NCBI RefSeq assembly: GCF_014466955.1
Contig: NZ_AP023396.1
Location: 6,572,001-6,636,000 of the forward strand
Length of the DNA: 64,000 nucleotides
Reading direction: 5' to 3'
DNA from: Nocardia wallacei
GTDB lineage: Bacteria; Actinomycetota; Actinomycetes; Mycobacteriales; Mycobacteriaceae
Shown: positions 9,521-19,042 of the stretch, piece after piece
How positions within the stretch are numbered: position 1 is the first letter of the stretch
Layout: every line of letters starts with the position of its first letter
Made by a program: the position numbers and the translations under genes
Notes under the pieces: model-generated
Seen by the model: only the letters and a program-made list of their open reading frames with translations
Told to the model about the DNA's origin: nothing
The model's database searches: none

Positions 9521-9588
9521 GCCCTTCTCGACGCAGTGCGCACGCCGTCGGCTGGACAGGCCCTGACATGCGGGCCTGACCCTGCTGG

Positions 9589-11748
9589 TCACTCCGGGGC
9601 GAGCCACACCGCGCTGTTGGGGGCGAGCGTGACCGTCGCCGAGTACGGCCGTCCGTGCCACGGTTGCGGGCCCGCCTCGACTCCGCCGAGGTTGCCCACG
9701 CCGCTCCCGGCGTAGTCGGCGGCATCGGTATTGAGGATCTCGCGCCAGCGGCCGGGGGCCGGGAGGCCGATGCGGTAGTCGCGATGCTGGGCGCCGGAGA
9801 AGTTGTAGACGCAGGCCACCAGCGAGTCGTCGGAGCCGTAGCGCAGGAAGGCGACGACATTACCGGCCCGGTCGTCGGCGTCGATCCAGGCGTAACCGCC
9901 CGGCGAGGCGTCTTGCGACCACAGCGCCGGATGCGCGCGATAGGCCGCGTTGAGGTCGCGCACGAGGCGTCGGATGCCGTCGTGCAGCGGATTCTCCAGC
10001 TCGTGCCAATCCAGTCCGCGATCGTGCGACCACTCCCGGAACTGGCCGAAGTCCTGCCCCATGAACAGCAGCTGCTTGCCCGGATGGGCCCACTGGTAGG
10101 CCAGCAGCGTGCGCACCCCGCACGCCTTCACCCAGTCGTCGCCGGGCATCCGCGTCCACAGCGTGCCCTTGCCGTGCACCACCTCGTCGTGACTGATCGG
10201 CAGCACGTAGTTCTCACTCCACGCGTACACGGTCGAGAAGGTGATCTCGTTGTGGTGCCAGCTGCGATGGATCTGGTCGCGGCCCAGGTAGCCCAGGGTG
10301 TCGTGCATCCAGCCCATGTTCCACTTCATGGTGAAACCCAGGCCGCCGACATCTGTGGACCGGGTGACGCCGGGCCAGGTGGTCGACTCCTCGGCGATGG
10401 TGACCACGCCCGGATGATGCTTGTGCACCATCGCGTTCATCTCCTGCAGGAACGCCACGGCCTCCAGGTTCTCCCGCCCGCCGTGGATGTTCGGTTCCCA
10501 GCCGCCCTCCGGGCGTGAATAGTCCAGGTACAGCATCGAGGCCACGGCGTCGACGCGCAGGCCGTCGATGTGGAACTCCTCGATCCAATAGCGCGCGTTG
10601 GCGACCAGGAAGTTCCGCACCTCGTGGCGGCCGAAGTCGAAAACGTAAGTACCCCAGTCCAATTGCTCGCCGCGGCGTGGGTCGGGGTGCTCGTAGAGCG
10701 CCGTGCCGCCGAATCGGCCCAGCGCCCATTCGTCGCGCGGAAAGTGCGCGGGCACCCAATCCAGCAGCACGCCGATGCCCGCCGCGTGCAGGTGATCCAC
10801 GAACGCCCGGAAATCGTCGGGCGTGCCGAAGCGGGCGGTCGGCGCGTAGTAGGAGGTGACCTGATAACCCCACGAACCGCCGAACGGATGCTCCGCGACG
10901 GGCAGCAACTCGACGTGCGTATAACCCTGTGCCAGCACGTATTCGGTGAGTTGCGCGGCCGCCTCGCGATAGTCCAGGCCCGGCCGCCACGAGCCCAGAT
11001 GCACCTCGTAGACGCTCATGGGCGCCCGCACCGGGTCGGTGCGGGCGCGCGTGGCGATCCAGTCGTCGTCGCCCCAGGTGTAGCGGCTCTCGGTGACCAC
11101 CGACGCGGTCGCCGGGGGGACCTCGGTGGCGAAGGCCAACGGATCGGCGTGGTCGACCGTGCGGCCGTCCGCGCCGTGCACCCGGAACTTGTATTTCGCA
11201 CCCACCCCGATCCCCGGGACGAACAGCTCCCACACCCCGGAACCGCCCAATTGCCGCATGGGCGCGGTGTTTCCGCTCCACCCGTCGAAGTCGCCGGTCA
11301 CCGCGACACCGCGGGCGTTCGGCGCCCACACCGCGAACGACGTCCCCGCCACCTCGCCGTCGAGCGTGGTGTAGCGGCGCGGATGCGCGCCCAGCACCTC
11401 CCACAACCGCTCGTGGCGGCCCTCGCCGATCAGGTGCAGGTCGAGTTCGCCGACCGTCGGCAGGAACCGGTAACCGTCGGCATCGAGGACGGTCCGGCTG
11501 TTCGGGTACGACACCAGCAACCGGTAGTCCCAGAGGTCCGGGAAGGGCACGATGCCTTCGAAGACGCCGTGCTCCACGTGCGCCAGCGGGTAATCGGTGC
11601 CGCCGATCCGCGCCGACACCGAATTCGCGTGCGGGCGAAGAGCTCTGATCACCGTGCCGGTGGGATGCGGATGCGCGCCGAGCACCGTGTGCGGGTCGCG
11701 GTGGGTACCCGCGGCCAGCAGCAGCAGATCACGGCGGTTCATCGGCAC
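9589..11748 (-). CDS. glgB: 1,4-alpha-glucan branching enzyme
   Basis: A GH13 enzyme that makes alpha-1,6 branches in glycogen or capsular glucan. At 719 aa it is close to the mycobacterial GlgB (731). Domain order: N1 and CBM48 modules ([12 protein letters not shown] type start, then [20 protein letters not shown] near residue 145), and the catalytic barrel with [16 protein letters not shown] (nucleophile Asp), [12 protein letters not shown] (acid/base Glu) and [14 protein letters not shown] (transition-state Asp). The C-terminal all-beta domain ends in NSAVWLAPE. The ATG lies one base after the glgE stop, so the two are translated from one message. Product feeds GlgE-made linear glucan into branched polymer. 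Confidence 0.95.
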   Translation of the reverse strand: MPMNRRDLLLLAAGTHRDPHTVLGAHPHPTGTVIRALRPHANSVSARIGGTDYPLAHVEHGVFEGIVPFPDLWDYRLLVSYPNSRTVLDADGYRFLPTVGELDLHLIGEGRHERLWEVLGAHPRRYTTLDGEVAGTSFAVWAPNARGVAVTGDFDGWSGNTAPMRQLGGSGVWELFVPGIGVGAKYKFRVHGADGRTVDHADPLAFATEVPPATASVVTESRYTWGDDDWIATRARTDPVRAPMSVYEVHLGSWRPGLDYREAAAQLTEYVLAQGYTHVELLPVAEHPFGGSWGYQVTSYYAPTARFGTPDDFRAFVDHLHAAGIGVLLDWVPAHFPRDEWALGRFGGTALYEHPDPRRGEQLDWGTYVFDFGRHEVRNFLVANARYWIEEFHIDGLRVDAVASMLYLDYSRPEGGWEPNIHGGRENLEAVAFLQEMNAMVHKHHPGVVTIAEESTTWPGVTRSTDVGGLGFTMKWNMGWMHDTLGYLGRDQIHRSWHHNEITFSTVYAWSENYVLPISHDEVVHGKGTLWTRMPGDDWVKACGVRTLLAYQWAHPGKQLLFMGQDFGQFREWSHDRGLDWHELENPLHDGIRRLVRDLNAAYRAHPALWSQDASPGGYAWIDADDRAGNVVAFLRYGSDDSLVACVYNFSGAQHRDYRIGLPAPGRWREILNTDAADYAGSGVGNLGGVEAGPQPWHGRPYSATVTLAPNSAVWLAPE

Positions 11749-11749
11749 C

Positions 11750-13753
11750 TCACCGGAACGACCTCCGGTAGGCCAATTCCGTGCGCGCCGCCGCCGAAAC
11801 CGGTGGGAGCGTGAGGATGTGGGCGACCGCCCGCGCCGGATCCAGCCGCACGTAATTCGTTCGGCCCCAGTGGTATTCCTCGCCGCTCACCTCATCGAAC
11901 ACCACCGGGTGGTCGTGCCATTCGCGGCCGATCGCCGGCATGTCCAGCGAGATCATGCCGTCCTCGGCGCCGAACGGATCGAGATTCACCACCACCAGCA
12001 CGGCGTCGCCGGTGCCGGGATCCACCTTCGAGTACGCCAGCAGGGCGTCGTTGTCGATGTGGTGAAAGGTGATGCAGCGCAACTGTTGCAGGGCCGGATG
12101 GGCGCGGCGGATCTCGTTGAGCCGGGTCAGCCACGGCTCCAGCGACTCCCCGCGAGCGGCCGCCTCGGTGAAGGGACGCGGGCGCAGCTGGTACTTCTCC
12201 GAGTCCAGATACTCCTCGCTGCCCGGCCGCACCGCCTGATGCTCGAACAGCTCGAATCCGGAGTACACGCCCCACGCCGGCGCCAGCGTGGCCGCCAGCA
12301 CCGCGCGGATCGCGAACATGCCCGGACCGCCGTGCTGCAGGCTCTCGTGCAGGATGTCGGGAGTATTGACGAACAGGTTCGGCCGCGCCTCGTCGGCCTT
12401 GGCGGCCAGCTCGCGACCGAACTCGGCCAGCTCGTGTTTGCCGGTGCGCCAGGTGAAATAGGTGTAGGACTGGGCGAAGCCGCGCCGCGCCAGCCCGTAC
12501 AGCCGGGCCGGGCGGGTGAACGCCTCGGACAGGAACAGCACGTCCGGGTCGGTCCCGCGGACCTGCGCGAGCAGCCACTCCCAGAAGTCGGCGGGCTTGG
12601 TGTGCGGATTGTCGACCCGGAATATGGTGACGCCCAGCGAAATCCAGTACCGCACCACCCGCAGCACCTCGGCGTACAGCCCGTCCGGATCGTTGTCGAA
12701 GTCGATCGGGTAGATGTCCTGGTATTTCTTGGGCGGGTTCTCCGCGAAGGCGATGGTGCCGTCCGGCAGCGTGGTGAACCACTCCGGATGCTCGCGGACC
12801 CACGGATGGTCGGGGGCGCACTGCAGCGCCAGATCCAGCGCCACCTCCAGACCGAGTTCCCGTGCGGCGCAGACGAAGTCGATGAAATCGGCCTCGGTGC
12901 CGAGCAGCGGATGGAAGGCGTCGTGCCCGCCCTCGTCGGAACCGATCGCCCACGGGGAGCCCACATCACCGGGCTCGGCGGTCAGGGAGTTGTTGCGGCC
13001 CTTGCGATTCACCTTGCCGATCGGGTGGATCGGCGGCAGATACACCACGTCGAAGCCCATGGCGGCGATGCGCGGCAGTTCCTCGGCGGCGGTGGCGAAG
13101 GTGCCGTGCACCGGGTTACCGTCGGCGTCCCAGCCGCCGGTCGAGCGCGGGAAGAACTCGTACCACGCGCCGTACAGCGCCTGCCGCCGCTCCACCAGCA
13201 CGGTGTGCTGCGGGCCGCGCGTGACCAACTCGCGCAACGGGTTCGCCCGCAGAATCTCGCCGACCTCCGCGCTGAACGCCGGGGCCACCCGGGCGGGTAA
13301 CTGGCCGTCGCCACGCAACGCGGCCGCGGCCGCGCGCAACCGCTCCCACTGCCGCTTCGGCACCTGCTGGGCCGCGCGGTCCAGCAGCCGCGCACCGATT
13401 TCCAGGTCGTTGGCCAGGTCGGCGGCGCTCTGGCCGACGGCGAGCTTGGCCTCCACGGCCGCCCGCCATGTCGCTATCGGGTCGCCCCAGCCCTCGATGC
13501 GGAAGGTCCACATCCCCGGCTCGTTCGGGGTGAACACGGCGTTGAACACGTCGGGCTCGTACTCCGGCGCCATCCGGATCCGCCGGGCCCGCGAGGCGCC
13601 GGGCGCGCGCACCGCCAGCGTCGCGCCGACCACGCCGTGGCCCTCGCGCCACACCACGGCCCGCACCGGGAACACCTCGCCCACCACGGCTTTGGCCGGG
13701 CGGCCACCGGGTATGGCCGGAGCGGTGTCATCGATGGCGATGCGACCCGTCAC
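11750..13753 (-). CDS. glgE: alpha-1,4-glucan:maltose-1-phosphate maltosyltransferase
   Basis: GlgE transfers maltose from maltose-1-phosphate onto linear alpha-glucan (GH13_3), the step that makes maltose-1-phosphate accumulation toxic in M. tuberculosis. Visible barrel motifs are [36 protein letters not shown] (nucleophile Asp), [10 protein letters not shown] (Glu) and [11 protein letters not shown] (Asp). I chose GTG 13753 (667 aa): it aligns with the RIAIDD-type start of the family, and a longer reading from 13909 would run into the ribosome site and start of the divergent hydrolase. A TACGGT hexamer 7 nt upstream of the GTG suggests a leaderless mRNA. It is followed by glgB. Confidence 0.92.
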   Translation of the reverse strand: MTGRIAIDDTAPAIPGGRPAKAVVGEVFPVRAVVWREGHGVVGATLAVRAPGASRARRIRMAPEYEPDVFNAVFTPNEPGMWTFRIEGWGDPIATWRAAVEAKLAVGQSAADLANDLEIGARLLDRAAQQVPKRQWERLRAAAAALRGDGQLPARVAPAFSAEVGEILRANPLRELVTRGPQHTVLVERRQALYGAWYEFFPRSTGGWDADGNPVHGTFATAAEELPRIAAMGFDVVYLPPIHPIGKVNRKGRNNSLTAEPGDVGSPWAIGSDEGGHDAFHPLLGTEADFIDFVCAARELGLEVALDLALQCAPDHPWVREHPEWFTTLPDGTIAFAENPPKKYQDIYPIDFDNDPDGLYAEVLRVVRYWISLGVTIFRVDNPHTKPADFWEWLLAQVRGTDPDVLFLSEAFTRPARLYGLARRGFAQSYTYFTWRTGKHELAEFGRELAAKADEARPNLFVNTPDILHESLQHGGPGMFAIRAVLAATLAPAWGVYSGFELFEHQAVRPGSEEYLDSEKYQLRPRPFTEAAARGESLEPWLTRLNEIRRAHPALQQLRCITFHHIDNDALLAYSKVDPGTGDAVLVVVNLDPFGAEDGMISLDMPAIGREWHDHPVVFDEVSGEEYHWGRTNYVRLDPARAVAHILTLPPVSAAARTELAYRRSFR

Positions 13754-13907
13754 GAGACCAACCGTACCGGCAAACCCCACCCGATCATGAAAGGCGGCCA
13801 CCGGGCCTGTACCCGAGCCGGGACGGCATGGCAGGCTGGTGACGAAACCTGAAGCGGAGACATCCTCCGCTCCGGCCGGACCGCCGACCTTCCAGGAGGA
13901 ATCGCTC

Positions 13908-14675
13908 ATGACCGCAGTGCAAGGCCTCTCCGTGGACGTCCCCGCGCCCGCCGGTGTCGCCGACAGCTATCTGGCGGCCCCCGCCGACGGCGCACCGCAT
14001 CCGGGCGTGCTGCTCTACATGGACGCCTTCGGGGTGCGGCCGAGTCTGCGAGCCATGGCGGATCGCATCGCCGCGCACGGGTACACGGTACTGGCCCCGA
14101 ATGTGTTCTACCGGCACGGCCGCGCGCCTGTTGTCGAGCTGCCCGACTTCATCGACCCGGGTCAGCGCCCGGACATTTTTCAGCGGTTGCTGCCGATGAT
14201 CCAGGAACTCACGCCGGAGATTGCGGCCGCCGACGCCGCCGCGTATCTCGACTGGCTGGCGGCGAACGACCGGACGGCCGCGGGTCCCGCGGGCCTCACC
14301 GGATACTGCATGGGCGCCCGGTTGGTCGTGTTCACCGTCGGCGCCTTCCCGGATCGCGTGGCGGCAGCCGCCGGATTCCACGGCGGTGGCCTGGTCACCG
14401 ATACCACCGACAGCCCGCATCACGCTCTCGGAAACGTCACGGCGGAACTGTATTTCGGGCATGCGGACAACGACCGCTCCATGACGGCGGAACAGATCGA
14501 GCGCCTCGAGAAGACCCTCACCGACGCGGGCATCCGCTACCGCAGCGAGATCTACGCGGGCGCCCAGCACGGCTACACCCAAACCGACACCGCCTCCTAC
14601 AACGAACAGGCCGCCGAACGCCACTGGCACGAACTCCTGTCCCTGCTGGACCGCAACCTCACCCCGCCCCGCTGA
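13908..14675 (+). CDS. dienelactone hydrolase family protein
   Basis: A 255-aa alpha/beta hydrolase of the dienelactone hydrolase type, cytosolic. The catalytic Cys-Asp-His triad is present: nucleophile elbow [11 protein letters not shown] near residue 142, Asp in [11 protein letters not shown], and His in [10 protein letters not shown]. Members hydrolyse lactones or ester bonds in aromatic catabolism, but many actinobacterial copies have no assigned substrate and nothing around this one points to a pathway. ATG 13908 is set by AGGAGGA at 13894-13900. It is divergent from glgE with a short shared promoter region. Confidence 0.85.
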   Translation: MTAVQGLSVDVPAPAGVADSYLAAPADGAPHPGVLLYMDAFGVRPSLRAMADRIAAHGYTVLAPNVFYRHGRAPVVELPDFIDPGQRPDIFQRLLPMIQELTPEIAAADAAAYLDWLAANDRTAAGPAGLTGYCMGARLVVFTVGAFPDRVAAAAGFHGGGLVTDTTDSPHHALGNVTAELYFGHADNDRSMTAEQIERLEKTLTDAGIRYRSEIYAGAQHGYTQTDTASYNEQAAERHWHELLSLLDRNLTPPR

Positions 14676-14704
14676 TCACGAGCCGCCTCACCAAACCTCC
14701 CCAC

Positions 14705-15069
14705 CACCTGACGACGCTCTCGCGAACCATCCAGCGGGCTACGACCCGACAGCATTTCGCGAAACCATCTATCCCACACCGTGGCCCAACGGCATTCTCG
14801 CAAGCCCGTCGCCGCAGTACGACCCGACAACGCCCTCGCGAATGTCCCCGCACTACGCCTCGCAAACCGCCCCTGCATTACAGCCCCGACAACGCCGCAC
14901 GAAACCGCCCCCGCACTTTCAGCCTGACAACGCCGCACGACATCGCCCCTTCACTACAGCGCGACACACCCTCACGAAACCGCCCCAGGCGCTACAGCGC
15001 GACAACGACGCCTCGCGAATCCACCCCTGCGCTACAGCGCGGATTTCCTCGGGAAACCGTCTTCCGTGC
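14705..15069. repeat. degenerate 38-bp tandem repeat array
   Basis: A spacer of about 465 bp between convergent genes is filled with about ten decayed copies of a 38-bp unit. Clearest copies start at 14879, 14917, 14955, 14993 and 15033, each opening with TACAGC or TTCAGC, followed by (C/G)CGACAACGCC and then ACGAAACCGCCCC. Earlier copies at 14705-14878 are more diverged and vary in length. No stable reading frame crosses it, and the copies abut, so there are no CRISPR-like spacers. Confidence 0.7.
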
Positions 15070-15140
15070 TTCGCTCCGTCCCGGCTGGGCGGGGCGGTGG
15101 CTGACGCGGGGGCACGGCCGTTGGCAGGGTGCTCGGCGGA

Positions 15141-15521
15141 TCAGAATGCCCAGAGTGCGGGGAGTTCGGGTATCAGGCAGCCGTAGGTGCGTACCACCGA
15201 GATGGGCGTACCGCGCAGAATGCCCTCGGCCCGGTAGACCACCGGGTGGTAGCGGAAGCAGCGCACGCTCGGATCCTCCTCCGGAAGCGTCAGTTCACCG
15301 AGCGGGGCGAGGAACCCACAGGCCGCCACCGCGGCGGGATGCGAGCCACCAACCGGATCGCAGGTCAAAGTGGCCGTGCGCGTCGGCTGATCCGAGTCCT
15401 CGCGGGTAAGCACCAGCCGCGTCGCGGGCTCCTCCGCCACAGCACTGCCCGCAGCAAGCAGCACCGCCACAGCGGCAACGATCCCCACCACTACCCGAGC
15501 GGACTTCCTCGCAACACGCAT
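15141..15521 (-). CDS. secreted subtilisin-inhibitor-like (SSI family) protein
   Basis: A small exported protease inhibitor of the Streptomyces subtilisin inhibitor family (126 aa precursor). A Sec signal peptide is visible at residues 1-29: basic MRVARKSAR, hydrophobic VVVGIVAAVAVLLAAG, cleavage after SAVA. SSI hallmarks follow: LTLTC-like TATLTCDPVGGSHP, VAACGFLAPLGEL, then the reactive-site loop VRCFRYHPV and a closing Cys in RTYGCLI, giving four cysteines for two disulfides. By alignment to SSI (C-P-M-Y-D-P) the P1 residue here is Arg, which would favour trypsin-like targets (inference). ATG 15521 has GGGGGAGAGG upstream; longer readings lack a signal peptide at the N-terminus. Confidence 0.8.
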   Translation of the reverse strand: MRVARKSARVVVGIVAAVAVLLAAGSAVAEEPATRLVLTREDSDQPTRTATLTCDPVGGSHPAAVAACGFLAPLGELTLPEEDPSVRCFRYHPVVYRAEGILRGTPISVVRTYGCLIPELPALWAF

Positions 15522-15875
15522 CTGTTCGCCTCTCCCCCCAACCCGAATTCCTGTGCACCACCCGGCACACCGAATCGTATCCAGTGAGCGTGGCTCCACG
15601 CCCGCCCCGCACTCCGCACGCATACCGTCGCGTCAACCGCAAGCCGCCGTTCCCACGCGTGCCACCACTCCGCGCGGAGACCACCACGCCACGCGGACGC
15701 CACCACGCCACGCGGACGCCACCACGCCACGCGGACGCCATCACGCCACGCGGGTGCCACCACTCTGCGCGGATGCCATCACTCCGCGCACATAGGTCGC
15801 TCGGCACGTGTGCTCGGCGTACTCGCAAGGATCGGCGAGGCGACGACCGGTGCCCGCGGTGTCGGCGGAGGTTCC
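15522..15875. repeat. intergenic spacer with 19-bp tandem repeat
   Basis: The 354-bp gap upstream of the inhibitor gene contains seven head-to-tail 19-bp units between about 15661 and 15793. Their CCACCAC/CCATCAC cores start at 15662, 15681, 15700, 15719, 15738, 15757 and 15776, each followed by GCCACGCGGA-like sequence. The central copies are almost identical, so the array is young. Both strands are open across it, but the predicted peptides (Trp/Arg rich) are artefacts of the repeat. Confidence 0.75.
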
Positions 15876-16775
15876 CTAATACAGTGCGGTGGCGAGTTTG
15901 CGGCGTGCGGCGACCACGACCGGGTCGGCGGTGTCGTACAGCTCGAACAGCTCGACCAGGCGAGTGCGCACGCGGTTGCGGTCGTCGCCCGCCGTGCGCT
16001 TGATCAAGTTGATCAGGCGGGTGAAGGCGGCCTCGGGCTCTTGGTTGAAGCACTCCATGTCGGCGGCCGCGAAGGCGGCGTCGATATCGTCCGGAGCGGC
16101 GTCGGCCCGCGCGATGGCGTCCGCCGGCAGGCCCTGCGCCCGGCCGAAGAAGCGCACCTGCCGCAGCGCCGCCTTGGCCTCGGCATTGGCCGGCTCCTCG
16201 GCGAGGATCTTCTCGTAGGCGGCCTCGGCACCGGCGATGTCGCCGCGATCGAGCGCCTCCTCGGCGGCGGTGAAACGGGGATCCTCCGGCACGGCCGCGG
16301 CCTGCTCACCCTCGACGCCACCTTCGAGCTTGCCCCGCACCGCGTCGACCACGGCCGCGAGCCACTGCTTCACCTGCGGCTCGGGTTGCGCGCCTTGGAA
16401 ATCGGCGAGCGGCTGGCCCGCGGCCACCGCGATGACGGTCGGGATGCCCTGCACCCCGAGCGCCTGCGCTATGCGCATATTCGGCTCGGCCTCGACGGTG
16501 GCCAGGTCCCAGCTGCCATCGCCCTCACCCACCAGGCGCTCGAACAGCTTCACCAGCTCCACGCTGCCCGGGCTGCGCTGCGAGTACAGGACGATGACCA
16601 CCGGAACCTGCATCGATCGACGCAGCACCTTGGTCTCGAAATCGGCCTCGGTGACGGCGTGACCGGTCGGCGCATCCGCCGCGGCGGCCGGCTGTTTCAG
16701 ACTGGACAGATCCACCGCACCGGACATAGCAGCGGCGACGGCGGGCGAGGGACGACGTGCAGCAGGTCGAGTCAC
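15876..16775 (-). CDS. thioredoxin-fold / TPR co-chaperone (YbbN-like)
   Basis: A 299-aa cytosolic protein with a thioredoxin-like N-terminal domain (about residues 40-150) and a tetratricopeptide C-terminal half (AAEEALDRGDIAGAEAAYEK, AKAALRQVRFF), as in YbbN/CnoX co-chaperones and mycobacterial Rv1324. The redox CxxC site is absent: the position reads LYSQRSPGSVEL, so it is not a thiol oxidoreductase. It shares the mycobacterial neighbourhood (Rv1322A-Rv1324: epimerase, thiolase, this gene). GTG 16775 is the longest start; ATG 16727 is an alternative that trims a 16-residue Ala/Arg tail. A role in protecting unfolded proteins is family knowledge only. Confidence 0.82.
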   Translation of the reverse strand: MTRPAARRPSPAVAAAMSGAVDLSSLKQPAAAADAPTGHAVTEADFETKVLRRSMQVPVVIVLYSQRSPGSVELVKLFERLVGEGDGSWDLATVEAEPNMRIAQALGVQGIPTVIAVAAGQPLADFQGAQPEPQVKQWLAAVVDAVRGKLEGGVEGEQAAAVPEDPRFTAAEEALDRGDIAGAEAAYEKILAEEPANAEAKAALRQVRFFGRAQGLPADAIARADAAPDDIDAAFAAADMECFNQEPEAAFTRLINLIKRTAGDDRNRVRTRLVELFELYDTADPVVVAARRKLATALY

Positions 16776-16788
16776 GGTTTCCAGTTTG

Positions 16789-17142
16789 TCACGAACGAGC
16801 AGCGGCAGGTGCCGCGGCCGTGCTCAATTCGCCCAATTGGCCGCTCTTGATCGCCCACCGCTCGAACCAGGCCGAGGTGAACGGAACGACCGAGGAGAGC
16901 AGGCCGAGCACGAGCGTCTTGCCCGGCCACTCGAACTCCCGGGAGGCAAGGAAGACGTTGAGCACGAAGAGAAGGAAGAGCAGGCCGTGGAGCAGCCCGA
17001 ACACCATCACCGGCCAGGTGATCGGTTCCGGCAGCCGCTTGAGCACCGAGCCCGTCAGCAGCAGCGCCCAGGAGAACGCTTCCAGCGTCCCGAACAGTCG
17101 CACACGCTTGGCCACGGTGCTCACATCGAAGAATTCGCCCAT
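16789..17142 (-). CDS. DUF3817 membrane protein
   Basis: A 117-aa integral membrane protein of the DUF3817 family, function unknown. Three hydrophobic stretches are seen after VRLFGTLEAFSWALLL: about residues 15-32, 42-65 (VMVFGLLHGLLFLLFVLNVF) and 73-90. Start ATG 17142 (MGEFFDVST) is preferred over an upstream in-frame start because the added residues are Pro-rich and unlike the family. It lies 13 bp upstream of the YbbN-like gene and both read on the minus strand, so they are probably co-transcribed. Confidence 0.78.
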   Translation of the reverse strand: MGEFFDVSTVAKRVRLFGTLEAFSWALLLTGSVLKRLPEPITWPVMVFGLLHGLLFLLFVLNVFLASREFEWPGKTLVLGLLSSVVPFTSAWFERWAIKSGQLGELSTAAAPAAARS

Positions 17143-17211
17143 GGGGCCTATTGTGCCGAACGGTGGTGGGTCTACGACAGCGGGTAGTTGGTGTGGGGTG
17201 CGACACACCTG

Positions 17212-18393
17212 TCAGGCCCGGATGATGAGCGCGTCGCCCTGGCCTCCGCCGCCGCACAGCGCGGCCGCGCCGACGCCTCCGCCGCGGCGCTTCAGCTCCA
17301 GAGCGAGGTGCAGCACGATGCGGGCACCCGACATACCGAGCGGATGTCCGATGGCGATGGCACCGCCGTTGACGTTCACCTTCTCGGGCGAAATGCCCAG
17401 CTGGCGGGTCGACGCGACACCCACTGCGGCGAACGCCTCGTTGATCTCGACCACATCCAGGTCGGCGGGCGAAATGCCTTCCTTCGCACAGGCTTTGGCG
17501 ATGGCGTTGGCCGGTTGCCGCTGCAGCGTGGAGTCGGGGCCCGCGACCACGCCGGCGGCGCCGATCTCGGCGATCCAGCTCAGGCCGAGCTCTTGGGCCT
17601 TGGCCTTGCTCATCACGACCACGGCCGCGGCGCCGTCGGAGATCTGGGAGGCCGAGCCCGCGGTGATGGTGCCGTCCTTGCGGAACGCGGGGCGCAGCTT
17701 GCCCAGCGACTCCACCGTGGTGTCGGCACGGATGCCCTCGTCCTCGGCGACCAGGATCGGGTCGCCCTTGCGCTGGGGCACCGCCACCGGGACCACCTCG
17801 TCCTCGAACAGGCCGTTCTTCCAGGCCGCGGCGGCCTTCTGGTGTGAGGCGGCGGCGAAGGCGTCCTGGTCCTCGCGGCTGATGTGGTCGTCGTCGTTGC
17901 GGGTCTCGGTCAGTGCGCCCATGGCCTGATCGGTGAAGATGTCGTGCAGGCCGTCGAAGGCCATGTGGTCGCGCAGCGTGACGTCGCCGTACTTGAAGCC
18001 CTCGCGGCTCTTCTCCAGCAGATGCGGCGCTCGCGACATCGACTCCTGGCCGCCGGCCACCACGATCTCGTACTCACCGGCACGAATCAGCTGGTCCGCC
18101 AAGGCAATTGCATTGATGCCGGACAGGCACACCTTGTTCAGCGTCAGCGCGGGCACATCCATCGGGATGCCACCGGCGACCGCGGCCTGCCGAGCGGGGA
18201 TCTGGCCCGCGCCGGCGGTGAGCACCTGGCCCATGATCACGTAATCGACCTGATCGGGCCGCACGCCGCTCTTCTCCAGCGCCGCCTTGATCGCGAAACC
18301 GCCCAGATCCGAACCGCTGAAGTCCTTCAGGCCACCCAGCAGCCGGCCGACCGGAGTGCGCGCGCCGGAGACGATGACGGAGGTGGTAGTCAC
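17212..18393 (-). CDS. fadA4: acetyl-CoA C-acetyltransferase (thiolase)
   Basis: A degradative or biosynthetic thiolase that condenses or cleaves acyl-CoA and acetyl-CoA in the cytosol. At 393 aa it has the usual size. All catalytic residues are visible: acylated Cys89 in [14 protein letters not shown], His in [12 protein letters not shown] and the second Cys in [12 protein letters not shown]. It is the positional and sequence counterpart of mycobacterial FadA4 (Rv1323). Next to it, divergent, is methylmalonyl-CoA epimerase, so acetoacetyl-CoA and propionate metabolism meet here. Chain-length preference cannot be read from sequence. Confidence 0.92.
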   Translation of the reverse strand: MTTTSVIVSGARTPVGRLLGGLKDFSGSDLGGFAIKAALEKSGVRPDQVDYVIMGQVLTAGAGQIPARQAAVAGGIPMDVPALTLNKVCLSGINAIALADQLIRAGEYEIVVAGGQESMSRAPHLLEKSREGFKYGDVTLRDHMAFDGLHDIFTDQAMGALTETRNDDDHISREDQDAFAAASHQKAAAAWKNGLFEDEVVPVAVPQRKGDPILVAEDEGIRADTTVESLGKLRPAFRKDGTITAGSASQISDGAAAVVVMSKAKAQELGLSWIAEIGAAGVVAGPDSTLQRQPANAIAKACAKEGISPADLDVVEINEAFAAVGVASTRQLGISPEKVNVNGGAIAIGHPLGMSGARIVLHLALELKRRGGGVGAAALCGGGGQGDALIIRA

Positions 18394-18472
18394 GATGTAC
18401 CTCGCTTGTGAGTGGGAACGCCGTACTCCACGGTAACCGGTGCCGTCCCGACGGCACCATGCAGGTCCGCGC

Positions 18473-18485
18473 TACCGTTCGAAGG
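18473..18485 (+). promoter_or_regulatory. -10 element of leaderless epimerase message
   Basis: TACCGT at 18473-18478 lies exactly 7 nt before the GTG of the epimerase. No ribosome site fits between them, so transcription probably starts on the start codon. Confidence 0.45.
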
Positions 18486-18956
18486 GTGAGCGCTACCGAT
18501 ACGCCCGAATTCATCCCCGCCGATTACGTGATCGCCGTCGACCATGTCGGCGTCGCCGTTCCCGACCTCGATACCGCTGTCGCGTGGTACTCCGAGCACC
18601 TCGGAATGGTCGAAACCCACCGCGAGGTCAATGAGGCCCAAGGGGTGCACGAGGCGATGCTGTCACTGCCCGGCGCCGGCGACGACTCGACTGCTCTGCA
18701 GTTGCTGGCTCCGGTCGACGAGTCGTCCACGATCGCCAAGTTCATCGATCGCAACGGCCCCGGACTCCAGCAACTCGCGTATCGCGTCACCGACGTCGAG
18801 GCGGTGGCTACTTTCCTGCGCTCGCGAGGTCTGCGTTTGCTGTACGACGCGCCTCGCCGCGGAACGGCCGATTCCCGGATAAACTTCGTACACCCGAAGG
18901 ATGCTGGAGGTGTGCTCATCGAGCTCGTGGAGCCGGCGCCGAATCCTACTCACTAG
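18486..18956 (+). CDS. mce: methylmalonyl-CoA epimerase
   Basis: A VOC-superfamily metalloenzyme (156 aa) that interconverts (2R)- and (2S)-methylmalonyl-CoA in propionate and odd-chain fatty acid metabolism. Paired beta-alpha-beta modules are visible: IAVDHVGVAVPDLDTAVAWY with the metal His, and QQLAYRVTDVEAVATFLRSR. FVHPKDAGGVLIELVEP carries the C-terminal His and Glu ligands. GTG 18486 begins the family-sized protein; the frame is open upstream to 18408 but those residues are not conserved in type. In mycobacteria the gene (Rv1322A) also neighbours the thiolase. Confidence 0.9.
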   Translation: MSATDTPEFIPADYVIAVDHVGVAVPDLDTAVAWYSEHLGMVETHREVNEAQGVHEAMLSLPGAGDDSTALQLLAPVDESSTIAKFIDRNGPGLQQLAYRVTDVEAVATFLRSRGLRLLYDAPRRGTADSRINFVHPKDAGGVLIELVEPAPNPTH

Positions 18957-19029
18957 TATCGGATTCCGACCGGGGAAACTTGTCGTAACGACATTCGCGG
19001 TCGGCTCACCATCGTGGGCCGACAGGCTG

Positions 19030-19042
19030 TAGTTTGTGGGGC
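19030..19042 (+). promoter_or_regulatory. -10 element of leaderless DivIVA-like message
   Basis: TAGTTT at 19030-19035 ends 7 nt before ATG 19043, the spacing expected when the transcript starts at the A of the start codon. No purine-rich ribosome site precedes the ATG. Confidence 0.45.

Noticed and set aside
13754..13909. N-terminal extension of glgE to 13909
   Set aside because: It would overlap the ribosome site and start of the hydrolase gene, and the extra residues are not part of the GlgE family start.
14705..15793. CRISPR arrays
   Set aside because: The 38-bp and 19-bp units abut head to tail with no unique spacers and no cas genes nearby.
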